DNA of 64,000 nucleotides from NCBI GenBank assembly GCA_914767715.1, contig OU612065.1:20646001-20710000 (forward strand). The letters are read 5' to 3'. The position numbers and the translations under genes were made by a program. Shown here piece after piece: positions 1-16,285 of the stretch. The DNA comes from Membranipora membranacea (Eukaryota; Bryozoa; Gymnolaemata; Cheilostomatida; Membraniporidae). Within the stretch, counting starts at the first letter, position 1; every line of letters starts with the position of its first letter. Under the pieces are notes generated by a model. It had not been told where the DNA came from, did no database searches, and worked only from the letters and a program-made list of their open reading frames with translations.

Positions 1-3000
1 TCCAGAGCATACTCACCATTCACAGGCAGGTCGATGTCAACACTGACAACCAGGGAAAGTACGGAAAATGTAAGATTGATCAAATACTAGGCAGTAAAAT
101 ACTGCAATTGTGCTACACATAATAGCAATGCAAATGAATAGTAATGAAAGCGGAACAGATTCCATTTTGGCTCAGACAGAAAGTTAATCTAAAAGATGAT
201 GATGATGTTTATAAAAAACCAAAACGCACAGGGCAGATTCAGCATTATAACTATAGCCTCAATATGCAACACTATCCGTTATATCCATGTGCTAGTCATA
301 TGAAATTTATTTAGATAATAGCAGGTCATGACAGAACTTGCCCACAATAACTAACAGGGAGACTGCCTTAATTGTCATTTCTGTACAGTGTAGACAATGC
401 CCTTTGTCATGCAAATATATTATATGAGAACACAACACTAACCGGCTCATTTGGTCAGTATCGTCTTGTTTGATGGCGTTATCACACTGTTTCTCAGTGG
501 CGTGTGCACTGGTCAGTTTAGGCATCACTCTCACAGGCTTAACCTTCTCAAAGTCCAGCTCTATATGTCCATCATGTGCCACTATCACAGCATCTCTGAT
601 GTTAGGTATCAGACCGCACTGGTATACCTCAGCTCCTATAAGAATTAAGATATTTCGTCGTTAAATTGGGGTTATCATCTCGTTGATCAGTCAGAGAGAG
701 TATAACTCTTAATTTTAAATGAGTAACAGTAACTTTTGTGCGTCCTATTACAATGATGAAAGCAAAGCGTACATAGACAAAATAATCCTTCTATCACATT
801 TTACAGGCTGTGACAAGATGCAAGGTACGAATGAACACCAAAGTGAAAACTGTCTATAAAAACAACACAAGATAGGTCAACAATTATTAAGCCTGTCAAT
901 AATCCATTTCACTCACCAGGACCCCAGTTGGTATCAGAAACGAATGGATAAGGCTCACAGTCTGGGAAAGGTACGTCACAGATCAGCTTATATTCACACA
1001 CCGCATTGAATATGCTCTCCTGTTGTGCTCCTGTCTTTATCTATAAAAAAAAAAAGAGAACCAAAGTCAGACTTCCTGGGTTTTATATCAGCAGACAATG
1101 TTATTGGAGCTTTTTAGCTTCCATGAATACATAATTATACTTCGGCAACGATGATATCATTATGACTAACAAATAATAAGTCCGAACAGAATAAAAAGGT
1201 GCAGCAGGAGATAAATAATGTCATCACCAAGCCGTGAGAACCTACCCAACCCCTTCTCATTATCATGAGATAGACTCAAACTCTCATTGTAGCGATAGTT
1301 TTTTGTTGCAAGTGAAGAAATAGATTTGTCAATTCACCAAGTTAAATTCATTATACCATTGGTTTTGATGTTGGAACATTTTGTCATGAAAGCTGTTGTT
1401 TAGAAGCGATGCCACGTTTAGAAAACGACCAGTAATTGATACAGACTGCCAGGTCAGACGGAGGCAAGATAGGGTGACTCATAATATAGCCAAAATATGC
1501 CCAGGCTTCAGATAGCTTAACATCACATAACACCACCTCAATCAGCCAACAGCTTTTCTTACCTGGGTGGAATACACAGTGAGATAGTAGAATCCTTTGA
1601 CTGGAGCTCTCACAAACAAGTTTACTTGTCCATCTCTGGTCTCCTGTATTCCATATCTGGTCAGCTTTATACCTGAAAATAGCGATGATGGTATATATTC
1701 AGACCATCCATATGTTACAAAATTTGTAATGGACCCTAAGCTACACTGACTAAATTGATATTTCTGATATTGGCTCAGTGACATGCTCGGCTCATTTATC
1801 TGTTGTTTGGTCATTTCCAAATGAGGGCACCTTCCATGTAGGCCTATGAGGGGCATTGTAACGAAGGCATGTACCAGTAATTTATTAAATATATCAACAA
1901 CCACTAAAACTAGCCCAGTAAAATAACCAAGTAAAAAATATTCACTGTTGAAGGTACATAAAGTACACCTTCAGACTTAGTTAATAATTATTATCAAGTC
2001 TATGAGTAAACCTTAGCCCAGACAGAAAACTATTCAGACTGTGAGGTCCTGAAATTTTGTATCGATGTCAGCTTTCAGAAGCGTCATCATTCCCTCACTA
2101 TTTAGTAATAGAACGTACACACAGGTGGAGTTTTTCTGAGAATGTTACACATAAGATATAAGCATGGTTACATGAGGTTGTTTTTTTGTTTACCTCCAAG
2201 TTCATCCCTGCAGCTCTCTCCATATAGAAGTTTAAATGTGAAGGACAGAGGGTTGTAGTTACCCAGTGACATGCTTACACACCCTGTCTGTACTGGGATA
2301 ACTCCTCGATGATGTGATAGAAACTTCAGGTCGTTCTTGAAGAAAGCACTCTTTGCAATCGGCAAGTCTTCAAAGTCATACATGCTGGAAAAAAAAGTTA
2401 AATAAGATCATAAATATGTAACATCTTTATCAATATACTTAATATCTTACATGTATATTACATATATCATTCAGGGCATTTCTGATAATATGTGTATCTT
2501 TTAGCCGTCCCCGCACCAAGTGTTCTTTGCTGCTGCGGGAGGCTTATTTCTTGATAAATATTATATCTTAATCTTGATTGTTTCTATAGCAGGCCCTCAA
2601 TGTTCTACGAGTTTCTCATTACCGCCTGATCTGCATTGTGTAGCTGATGACATACCAAGTCAAAACATCTTCAAGTTCGCAAGCAAAGGTCACATTTTTA
2701 AACATCATGGGCACTAACATCTCTGCATAGGCTTGGTAACAGACTGTCAAATGTTACAGTTATTAAGTTGTTGACTCATGGCATTATGAATATCGTAATG
2801 TGTATCATATTACCAGCGAGTAATCAAGTCAGCGTCTTATGACCTATTTTACATCACAACCTTATCATAAATAAACACACAGCTAAAGTAGTCAAGTCAA
2901 GCTGATGCCCAGCAGAGGGAAGTATTACCGCAAGAAATGATCTTGATTTATTTCCAGGGTGTTTTAATGGCTCCAATAAACATTTATCCACCCAATGTGT

Positions 3001-6000
3001 CTACTGGCACTGCAGTTATCAAATTGATCAAACAGCATCGAACTACAAGTTTGTAGGTAGTTTGATAACTAAATCGAGAAAATTGTATCACGGCATGTAC
3101 TAAGGGGCTCCATACCTGAGTGGTTGTTTGAGAAGCTGCCATTTTGGATCTTCAGGGAAGTGGGAATAGATGAGTGACTCGGGGTCAGGACAGAAGTAGA
3201 AATCATCATACTCATATACCATATTCTCTGGTACATTACTATCGTTAGACTGCAGATATCTAAAATAAAAATCCATCAATGTAGAGCATTGTATAAGAGG
3301 AGCAGAGCGGTTTACCCATCCACTGCGTCAGAGTTAGAGTGCTCTAACTCCTTGCTTTGATATAGCTCACTTATTGTCGTATTCAATTCCCAAACGTAAG
3401 CGGTCAATCGGATGTATGGATAAGTTACTTACAAACCCCACACCACAACCTACAGTGTGTAATAATGAAAGAGTAAGGGTAAGGGTATAGTAAGTCTAAC
3501 GCATCAATCAATAACCGATAATAATTTGTACTGTTTTTTGATCAGTGAGTCCATTGAACAGATGCATGCTGTAAGCAATCACTGAGAATATTGCAAAAAA
3601 ACTTATGATTAGCAGAGTTTGTAATTTGAGGGGGGGGGGGGCGAAAAATAAAAATCCGGTGAAAATTCACTCAGGGTGGGGACAGAAATAGTTATCACCA
3701 TACTCCACTTTATTCTCTGGTAGGTTACTATCGTTAGCCAGTAAATATCTAAAATATAAAACATGAACATATCGAATGAGTTGACTTATCAATATAAACA
3801 TTCATCAAATCAAATCTGTCACCGAACTGAGCTGATGCTGACATACCTGGTAGCCCAATGACTGTCCACAAGCTGCCAAGCTTCATCCACAAATATAACA
3901 TTCCAGCTATGGTTATATCTCTGATCCTGGAACTGCATGCCGGGTCTGAACTCTATACCTTTGGCGTGTCCCACAACTGTGATACAGGGAATACCAGAAT
4001 ACCTGCAACGGAATAGACAATATATCACACTGGAAATATTTAATTGGCAGGGTGATCCATCCTAGTAAGTCATCCAGGGTGACACTAGCCCATCATCATG
4101 GTCAATACTAACTGCAGCATGTCAGCCCATCCTGTAAACATTGATAAAAGTGTGGCTTTGGTACCCAAACTTTGCCGATAGCAGTTCATGACCAACCACT
4201 TTCTCCACCCAATGGTTGATAATGGAATGCTACTACCAGCTATTCCGGCAAAGTTTGAGTGCTTAAACTACTAAAAGTGTGGCTTTGGTGTTCATTTATC
4301 TTTGACAGAGTACACTTTGTTCATAGAGTGGTGCTGACTTTGCTGTCGGGGAAACATGTTTTGAAGTTTCAACTTATGCACTAATATTTATTGCAAAATA
4401 GCTAACAGACTGACTTTTGTTTGCTTACATACTTGATACAGATTTCTATAGTAAATAATTCAAGATAAAATCAATTTACAACAGATTGTGGGCTTGGCTA
4501 ATAGTGAACATTCACAAAGTTGAATATGCCGGTACTTTGGGGTTGTTCAATAAACAGAAACTTATGACAACACAATAGTCAGCATTCCTGGCCAAATTGT
4601 CATCAATGGCCATTGATTTTTAACAATTATGTGCCTTTCACTCATCTGACACTGTGACAAGTTCTACAGTTCAACAGCTTTGACCCATATTCTGGGCAAT
4701 CAATAAATCAAGCATAGACCTATGCAACACAAGTAGGTGTTTGACTCTTTTAGTGCTACAAATCATCACTAATGACATAACAGTACATGTAGCCAACAAA
4801 ATGTAGCAAAAACACTGGTCCTAGTGCTAGTAAATACTCATATCCTAGTACTTATACACAGCCTAGTTTTAATTGGGGTCATATTTTACAAGGAAATAGT
4901 ACACACCTCATGTGTTTACTTTGAAAGCATTATATGGACATTATCATGTGTTTCATTTCAAATTGCTTACTGAGTCATCACAGCCAAATCACCCATGAAC
5001 TACTCTTCATCCATTATGTTGATGAAGCTATACTTCTGAGTCAAAAACATTCCTAAGCTGTTGTTATCATCAAAACTGATGTTGCAATTCAATGGATGAA
5101 TTCATGGAATGATTCTGCCACCCCATAATAAATAGGCCTCTGGGAATCTAACTTTTTGGGAGTCTACTATCTAATACCCACACAATTTGAGGGCTAAATA
5201 GTGGCAATCGTGTAATCAAACCTAACGCAATTTGATAAAAAAAGCAAAGTTGTCATACGCATTGACATCATAGATACTAATTTTACAGTTACACCACATA
5301 TTCAGACCAATGAACTCCTTGAGAAAGAGTTCATTGCTCTGAGCAGACTACTGGTCTAAATGATACCAAGGAGTAACAGGTTGCTGTGACTGTTTGATAA
5401 TAATACCCGTACAAACACGCAGAAGATCAAAAGTTACATGTCAACAATAGGCTACTTGTTTGTCCCTTTAACCTGATCTCCCTCAAACTTACAGGCAGAG
5501 TAGCTCAAATATACGACAGTAGGTAGATTTCCCATCTCGGAATCCCATGATAAGCTCTTCAGGTGAGCCGGGAGGTACACTGCCATCACCAGCAAACTGT
5601 ATGCTGTACATGTGCTTAGCTGTCATCCATCGGAACAGCACTCTATATGCAACACACATAATTAACATTTATCCATCACTTTGAATCTGATGGCAGACAG
5701 TCTGCTATTTTGATTCTGTCCATTGCCATATATTTGGCGTGAGGAAGGGTAGCATTATGGGTCACATAGCTTCTTTTTCCTTCAAATTTGTTGGCATTTC
5801 AATATCCAATCTGTTACAAACATTTCTGGCATGGCAGTCAAAAACACATTTTAGCTACAATTTAGTAGAATAAAAGGACCATTAAACTGTTCATGCACCA
5901 AGGTTAGCCATCATGCAGTGTCGTAGCAGAGTTGTTCTGGTGCAACATCATGTTATACACTATTTCAATAAACCCAAATTCGGCACACCATCATGACGTG

Positions 6001-7171
6001 TGTACAAGACATTTATGTATTGTCCACATTAACAGTGAACACCAAACTCTTGTTTACAGTTTTCTTTTAGGATTCATATCGTAAAAAAGTGGAAAATCAC
6101 TATGTTTCCATGCTCCAGACGAATGCCCATTGATGCAAACTTAGCCCTTCATTCGAAGCATGGAAACTTAGTGATTGATAGTGAGTTTGAATCGCACCTT
6201 GCAGCCTCCATATCGCTCCACCTCTGTGTGTAAACCAGATGGAACAAAAGGTCCTTGAAGGAGTCATGCTGCTCTTGAGCCACCTATGAGTAACAACATG
6301 GCACTAGATAGAAAAGACAGCAGTACTAAAGGCTACATGCAGACCTACATTAATGTTCCTACATCTCGATGTACCCGAGACCAGGGAGAAGTTACCCCCT
6401 CTCATTCTCCCTACAGAGGCTAACCAAAAATATGGTGTACAAGGTATACTGAAAATCCCATCCACCTTTGTTAGTTTAGTAGTTGGTCTTTCGTAGCACC
6501 TCACAACATGCTGAGGTTTGATGTAAATATATCTGCCGCTATCTGTAGCGGTCTGTCCAATGTTATATAGGACTAAACAAAGCCTCGACCAGCGGTGCAC
6601 ACATGCACTATGATGATGCATTGCAGGATTCCATTCTTGAATAGTTTATGTTGGCCTTACCTGGCCCTAACAGTGTCACTTGGCCATCTTTGACAGTATA
6701 TCAAGTGATAGAGCAAGTCCTTGAAACTAAAATGCTCTCTTATAGCTACCTGTTTGCACAACAAGTGAATAACCATTATCGGAGGTTTAAGAGGTATGGA
6801 GAATGGGTAATATAACAAATTACTTTGTCAACTTAGGCCTTCAAGGATTCGAAGCCTATGTCCTAGTAAACTTCTGCTAAATTACACTTAGGTAATGGTA
6901 GGCCGAGGTCAACCTTGATCACTTTGTATTGTTACCGTAGTGTTTGATAGGCATACAGGCAAATTAATCATGGACAAGTTTGAGATTAAAGTTGAGACAA
7001 CAAGAGGCATGCGGGAAGACAACCAACACTTACCTGCATGGCATGTTTGTCAGCTTGAGCAAAGTTTGCCTCCCCTGGGTACCTCTGTGATCTGAGCCAT
7101 GCTGGAGCTGCTGCATGTGGCATAGACGAAGTGTTCACCAGCTGGGGCTGGAAATCATCCGGCGCCCTCAT
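1..7171 (-). CDS. KY/hillarin-like transglutaminase-fold protein (5' part, runs off window)
   Basis: Family proteins (kyphoscoliosis peptidase, hillarin) act at muscle or cytoskeletal structures. Coding exons on the minus strand: 7171-7034, then 6749-6661 or 6283-6198 (alternatives), 5642-5493, 4002-3847, 3259-3116, 2384-2194, 1672-1563, 1040-917, 635-443, 42 to beyond 1; every junction is GT/AG and the phase closes. The transglutaminase-like core has FRWMTAKHMY, then candidate catalytic Cys118 (STYCRIFELLC), His157 (YNHSWNVIF) and Asp172 (LVDSHW). It is followed by FCPDPESLIYSHFPEDPKWQ and beta-rich KY-type segments (VNLFVRAPVKGFYYLTVYS, VCEYKLICDVPFP, LPVNGEYAL). The start ATG at 7171 has an in-frame TAA 15 bases upstream and an acceptor (GACAG) ending at 7191, so a non-coding 5' exon is expected. 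In many KY relatives enzymatic activity is unproven, so a structural role is possible. The C-terminus lies outside the window. Confidence 0.88.
3667..3748 (-). pseudogene. Duplicated, truncated copy of KY-like exon 5
   Basis: On the minus strand an acceptor (TTTTAG) is followed by 26 codons, YLLANDSNLPENKVEYG and onward to FCPHPE, then TGA at 3669-3667. They match the first half of the working exon at 3259-3116 (YLQSNDSNVPENMVYEYDD...FCPDPE) in the same phase. The second half and the donor are missing. If spliced in, it would end the protein just after the catalytic core; it may be a dead duplicate or a stop-bearing alternative exon. Confidence 0.7.
4145..4289. mobile_element. Short inverted-repeat element between 18-bp direct repeats
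   Basis: Inside an intron of the KY-like gene. An 18-base direct repeat (TAAAAGTGTGGCTTTGGT) lies at 4145-4162 and 4272-4289. Between the copies the ends are inverted (CAAACTTTGCCG near 4166; CGGCAAAGTTTG near 4246-4257), with further partial complementarity inward. It resembles a MITE; the flanking repeat is longer than a normal target-site duplication. Confidence 0.5.
6198..6283 (-). other. Alternative exon 2b of the KY-like gene
   Basis: 86 bases, flanked by acceptor ACTCATAG and donor GTGCGA on the minus strand. It encodes VAQEQHDSFKDLLFHLVYTQ plus RWSDMEAA and has the same start phase (0) and end phase (2) as exon 2a. Both versions supply the helix that precedes FRWMTAKHMY at the start of the transglutaminase-like core. 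Confidence 0.8.
6661..6749 (-). other. Alternative exon 2a of the KY-like gene
   Basis: 89 bases, flanked by acceptor AAACAG and donor GTAAGG on the minus strand. It encodes VAIREHFSFKDLLYHLIYCQ plus RWPSDTVRA and ends in phase 2, completing an Arg codon with exon 3. It is homologous to exon 2b at 6198-6283. Joining both would shift the frame, so one or the other must be used. Confidence 0.8.
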
Positions 7172-7190
7172 ATTCACACTGTTTTATTTC

Positions 7191-8956
7191 CTGTCAATTA
7201 AAGGTGTCATAGGTTTAGAGAAAATGACGTTGTTGCTAGCTGCAAGACCTAGACTGGCCTAGTGCAGACCTTTCATACAGTTGAATCAATTGCATCTTAG
7301 AAGGTCTATCCTAAATTGATTCAGTTATATTGCTTTCTAACTAGGCCTAATAACAATAACAGATGAGGCAGTGAGTGACCGAGCGCCGATAACAGGGACT
7401 GAGGAGTGAATACTAAGAGTGGGACTCCTTTTGGGACTGGTTACTGATAGTGATACTGATTCAAAATACAGGGCTACCACATTTATCAACTTTGTATCAC
7501 TATTATGAGATGCAGTAGCTTTAAGGTACACAACACTACAGTCTACACATTCCATAATCAGCTAATTCAATTTAATTGCCAACTCTGTTGATGATTCCCA
7601 TTCCTCCTCTCTCTTCTGAGTCTCTAGCTAGTTTTCTCTCTAAGTCTCTTTTCTAGTCAAGATTGTGAGACAATCAACTGAACTAGATGTGAATAAAGCT
7701 ATAATAGTCTTCAAGTCTATTGGTAAAGACACATCTTAGCACTAAAATCATGAGGAATGTCCAGCTTACCAAAAGTTCTGATGATCCAGTAAGTTTTTTT
7801 CTTATATCCAGGAAATTATCTTTTTACACCACAGGTTCTCTCTCATCAAAATGAAAATGAAACTCACTGAGACCGGTTTGAGAAGTAGGACAAGCTATGA
7901 ACCAATCACAAACCAATCCTGCCACAAAGTTTTCCTAATAGTTTTTAATGATAAAACAAGCAAAGAGTAAACAACTTTACACATGTATCAGTTGACTGGA
8001 AATACAATCAGGGAGGTTGGAACCCTCCCTGATACAATATACCTCCCTGAATAAACATAAATGGCCATAAATAAATTTTACTTGCATACCCTCATAACAA
8101 TAAATGACATAGTATGCCAAAACCGTACATGCAAACAGGTAAAATCATCCTCAAGTGAAATGTGACTATTTGAATACTACTATCATTGTTATGCAATAAT
8201 ATGCCAGAGGATTATTTTTTTCATTTACGGTGCAAAGGCGTACCTGAGCATAACTTTTGTACAGAAAAATCAGCAATCTTACTAGTTTTGCTCACAGCTT
8301 TGCCTCATAAATGTTTACAGAACAAGCACACAGCTAAACTAGACCTCGTAAATTATAGGCATTGTTTTCTTTAGTCATAGGGAATGCACAAAGTCAAATA
8401 ATGTGGCTACTAGTTATTAGGATAGAGTATGAGTGAGGTGCAATGATAGAACAATATTGATCCTACCAGTTTATTTTATTTATATAGCAAAAGTCCTCGG
8501 TAGCCTACCTCTGCTATATCCCTAACCCATCCCTGTCTCCTCCACTGATTCCTTGTTGGAATAAAACTCGAAGCTTATATCCTCAAGCCTGCAATTCGAC
8601 TTTCCTCCTCCCCAGGTTCCACAATCCACAATTTACAATTTCAGCTGATAGCCACTACAATATTACTTCAAGTCATATATGACTATGAGTACTTTATGCA
8701 CCCATTTCTCATTTCATTACTGTTTTATGGGAATCCAGAGTTGCCCACCCACTTTACATGTAGGGACTACTCCCTCAAACGGAATCAAAGAATATTTATA
8801 GATTTCTCTCTCAATTCATATTTGGCCATATTTAGTAAAGAAAATTTGCAAAATCAAATGTTCTCATTGCTTGCCATAAGGAATGAAGGCAAGAAATTGG
8901 GAGCCTTTACTGTGCCAAGTTACTCAAGGTTACAGACAGGTCGGAGCATACCTAAA
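7191..8956. other. Intergenic / 5' flank of the KY-like gene, no gene seen
   Basis: AT-rich sequence without coding signal. It should hold the promoter and any non-coding first exon of the KY-like gene, because the first coding exon is preceded by a splice acceptor at 7191-7192. No clear TATA box or CpG-rich block was recognised. Confidence 0.5.
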
Positions 8957-9039
8957 GGCTAGCCTGTCGAAGTACACCCCGCAAGCCTGTCTTGACTACA
9001 ATACTTTGGTGCAACAAAGCTTGTCGAGACAGGCTAGCC
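8957..9039. repeat. 83-bp hairpin element with GGCTAGCCTGTC ends
   Basis: Perfect 12-bp inverted ends (GGCTAGCCTGTC at 8957-8968 and GACAGGCTAGCC at 9028-9039). The outer AGCCTG motif is shared with the hairpin at 38,654 and the lipoxygenase intron insert near 49,186, suggesting a small family of non-autonomous elements. Confidence 0.6.
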
Positions 9040-9141
9040 AAACAATACCAGTAGTAAGGGGGTTTAGGTGGAATTTGAAATACCAAATCCTGAACCCTTG
9101 CATTTGAAAGGTCTAATGGCAACAATCTGAGTCAACAGTCA

Positions 9142-9337
9142 ATGGCTTATAAGTGCTTTGAACATTTTTTGACAGCTTGCTGTATCATGGAGGTCATTCG
9201 TGGGCCTTACATTGCAAGGATACATCACACCCTCAGTAAGAGGATTTTAGGGCACCTTGTAGCCCTCTTTAGGGCCTTATCTAATCTTCTATTTTTGATT
9301 TTGGAAATAAGGTTGGGTCCTACCAACTGAGCCACAT
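9142..9337. repeat. SINE-like repeat copy (body shared with 60.8-61.0 kb)
   Basis: About 55 bases near 9241-9296 (containing GGCACCTTG and CCCTCTTTAGGG) match 60,960-61,013 on the same strand, and CAGCTTGCTG upstream is also shared. At 9316-9337 the minus strand reads TGTGGCTCAGTTGGTAGG, a tRNA A-box-like sequence. Both features suggest a short interspersed repeat assembled from Pol III or snRNA parts. Confidence 0.45.
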
Positions 9338-9533
9338 CCTTATAGACAGTCATAGACATTTGCTTTTCGATTTGCCTCAATTCTCTCCCAATAAAGTATC
9401 ATTTGGTTACTTAATTATCTTCATTAAAATAAGCTCAGGGTAAATAAATAAGCTACATATTTGTGACTTTTACAAATTGCTTAGTTAGCCAATCAGCTAA
9501 CTGGTTAGAGCTACACTGCACTCTGCCTCAATG

Positions 9534-9665
9534 TTAGAACAAGTTTGCTCCCTCTGTTGTGACAGAGTTCTATTGCAAAAGTCGTGTATGAAGGCGTCAG
9601 GCAATAGCTTGATACGCAGTTTTTTATGTGTTCCCCATATTCACAAAGAGAACAGACTTGTTCTA
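9534..9665. mobile_element. MITE-like element with TAGAACAAG ends
   Basis: The left end TAGAACAAGTTTGCTCCCTC and the right end (complement TAGAACAAGTCTGTTCTC) form imperfect terminal inverted repeats of about 24 bp. Related copies lie at 48,221-48,326 and 57,226-57,349. Confidence 0.55.
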
Positions 9666-10296
9666 CCTCAACCCTGCATTCTGTCCCAACACCTTTCATA
9701 CACTGCCACCTGTTTAACTTGAATGCATTCTCTGCTTCGAAGATCGAGAAAAAATCAGTAATAAATTCTAGCTTTCAATATATACATGGTTTAATAGTCA
9801 ACAAGGGGTAAATATGACGATAAATAGATATTGGTTTGAGCAAACAAGTAGCAAAAATATAATTTCAGGATCAGAATCCAGGGTTCAACAGCAGTATAGA
9901 CTGACTCAAAATACTAAAAGTCTACCTGAGCCAAAATAAAAATATTATATGACGAAAAATTGTACACTGTGAGCTGTGCCTACAAATAGTTTTATGGATT
10001 TAATGATACTAGGTATTGGTTTAAAAACATTTCCAAGTTTGTACTAGTTTTTTTTTAGTCGGCCAAATTTACTGCTTACTACTCATAAATCCAAACAGCA
10101 CGATGTACTATGAAATAAGATACACAAAAATTGCTACTGCTCTTAAGCAACAGGCTCACAATTTTAAGTAAAGACAAAAATGGTAAAATCTAGTATAATA
10201 AATTACGTAGCCTTATTTATATGTGGCGTTCTTTAAAAAGAATGCAACTTCCCATTCCAATAATCCCAATAAAAGTTTAGAAGAATTATTTTCCTT
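9666..10296. other. FoxF 3' flank / probable 3' UTR
   Basis: Non-coding AT-rich sequence directly after the FoxF stop codon (minus-strand sense). It probably contains the 3' UTR, but no single convincing AATAAA signal was identified in the correct orientation. Confidence 0.35.
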
Positions 10297-14907
<4,611 letters not shown>

Positions 14908-15071
14908 TATATTCTTCGTCGGTTATCAGTCGGAAATTTCTCGGAACACACCTGCTGTCGGAGAGACCACTCGATTTGTAATGATTATTCCCTACCGATG
15001 GGCTGCTTTATGCTGTATGCGAGCAGATGAATACATTCAGCAATCGTTGTTGCACATGCTGCTTGTGCTGA

Positions 15072-15085
15072 GGCATATATAAAGG
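15072..15085 (-). promoter_or_regulatory. Possible TATA element of FoxF
   Basis: On the minus strand CCTTTATATATGCC lies about 165-180 bases upstream of the FoxF ATG at 14907, a plausible distance for a TATA box plus a 5' UTR of roughly 130-150 bases. The motif is common in AT-rich DNA, so support is weak. Confidence 0.25.
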
Positions 15086-16198
15086 ATGGACAGCAATGAT
15101 GCAGTGACCCTTGACCTTATAACTTATAGTGAAGTGAAACTCCAACCCTATCCAAACATTGTAGAAACTTATGTGACAGGCCATAAACTCATTAAAACAA
15201 CACTGTTAAAAAATTGGTGAAATTTATACTCTTTATCTATTTTTGTAGCAACGTTTTGCCGCAGTAAAGTACAGCGCTATGGTGGTTGATGACTAATAGC
15301 AGTTTGTGGATCGCTGCCACCCACCTCGCTGCCTTAGTGAGATGTTGTATCAATAAATTGGATTAATATCATATTTACTGAACACAAACATAGTAAATCA
15401 TTAGAGAGAATTACTATAAACCACAGATATGGTGACACTATGCTGACTTGTCTCAAGTCATTTCAAGCCATATCTGTCAGCTTGGAATAAAATAGTTTAA
15501 AAACTGAGAAAGTCATTAAAACAAAGAAGAATAAACTCTATATTGACTTAGCAACCTCGTAAAAATAATAGAGTTTTTGTTGTGGTTTGATTTGGTAGCT
15601 GATCCCAGAGCTGACAGAATGCCTGACCTGGGAAAAAACTTATCGACACAAGACTGCTGCTGACTATTGCAAGATTGACATCAATTAAAAATAACAACGT
15701 AAACCTCCTTGGTTAGATTAATGCCTAAAGAGTTATGTTTGGCATAAGCCCAGGTAAGGCAAACTGTGAATGTGTCACTCTGCCAAACTGTTTTCTGAGG
15801 ATACATAAAAATAACGACCAACAGCTCGGCAGCAACATTTTTGTTACTTTTTCTACCTCAAGGTGTTATAAATGACCATAAAACGTATTATTAAATTTGT
15901 CAGACATCATGCAGTATTTTTCCTTCCTATATAGGAGACAGGAGTATCCGCTGGAGATTGAAAATAATGTATCGCTCCGATAAAAAGCAGCAAGGCAGCA
16001 TCAACAGTGTTATGACGATTCAATGTGGAAATTGATAATAGCCAACAATACACTCATATAACCAACCAGTTAAACATATCAGCAAGGAATTGAGAATTGA
16101 AAATTACTGAAAATTGTGCACTGACAGAGTTTTGTCTTTTCCACATATTTTTTTTACAAGCCAAATTAGCTGAAAGATTTTTCTCTCCTTTTATTTTC

Positions 16199-16285
16199 AC
16201 TATTTTATTTGGCAGACTATATCATCCTGGACGGATGTTTTCCATAATGTGCCAAAGAAATAACGGCAAAATTTGAGGAGTAAGA
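16199..16285 (+). repeat. Dispersed repeat copy (partner at 46.64 kb)
   Basis: About 85 bases closely match 46,641-46,728 on the same strand, including TTTATTTGGCAGAC, GGATGTTTTCCATAA and GTGCCAAAGAAAT. Boundaries and family are unknown; it is probably a fragment of an interspersed element. Confidence 0.5.

Noticed and set aside
7337-7555. Minus-strand 72-codon frame upstream of the KY-like gene
   Set aside because: No motif, no splice continuity into the first coding exon, and composition like surrounding non-coding DNA.
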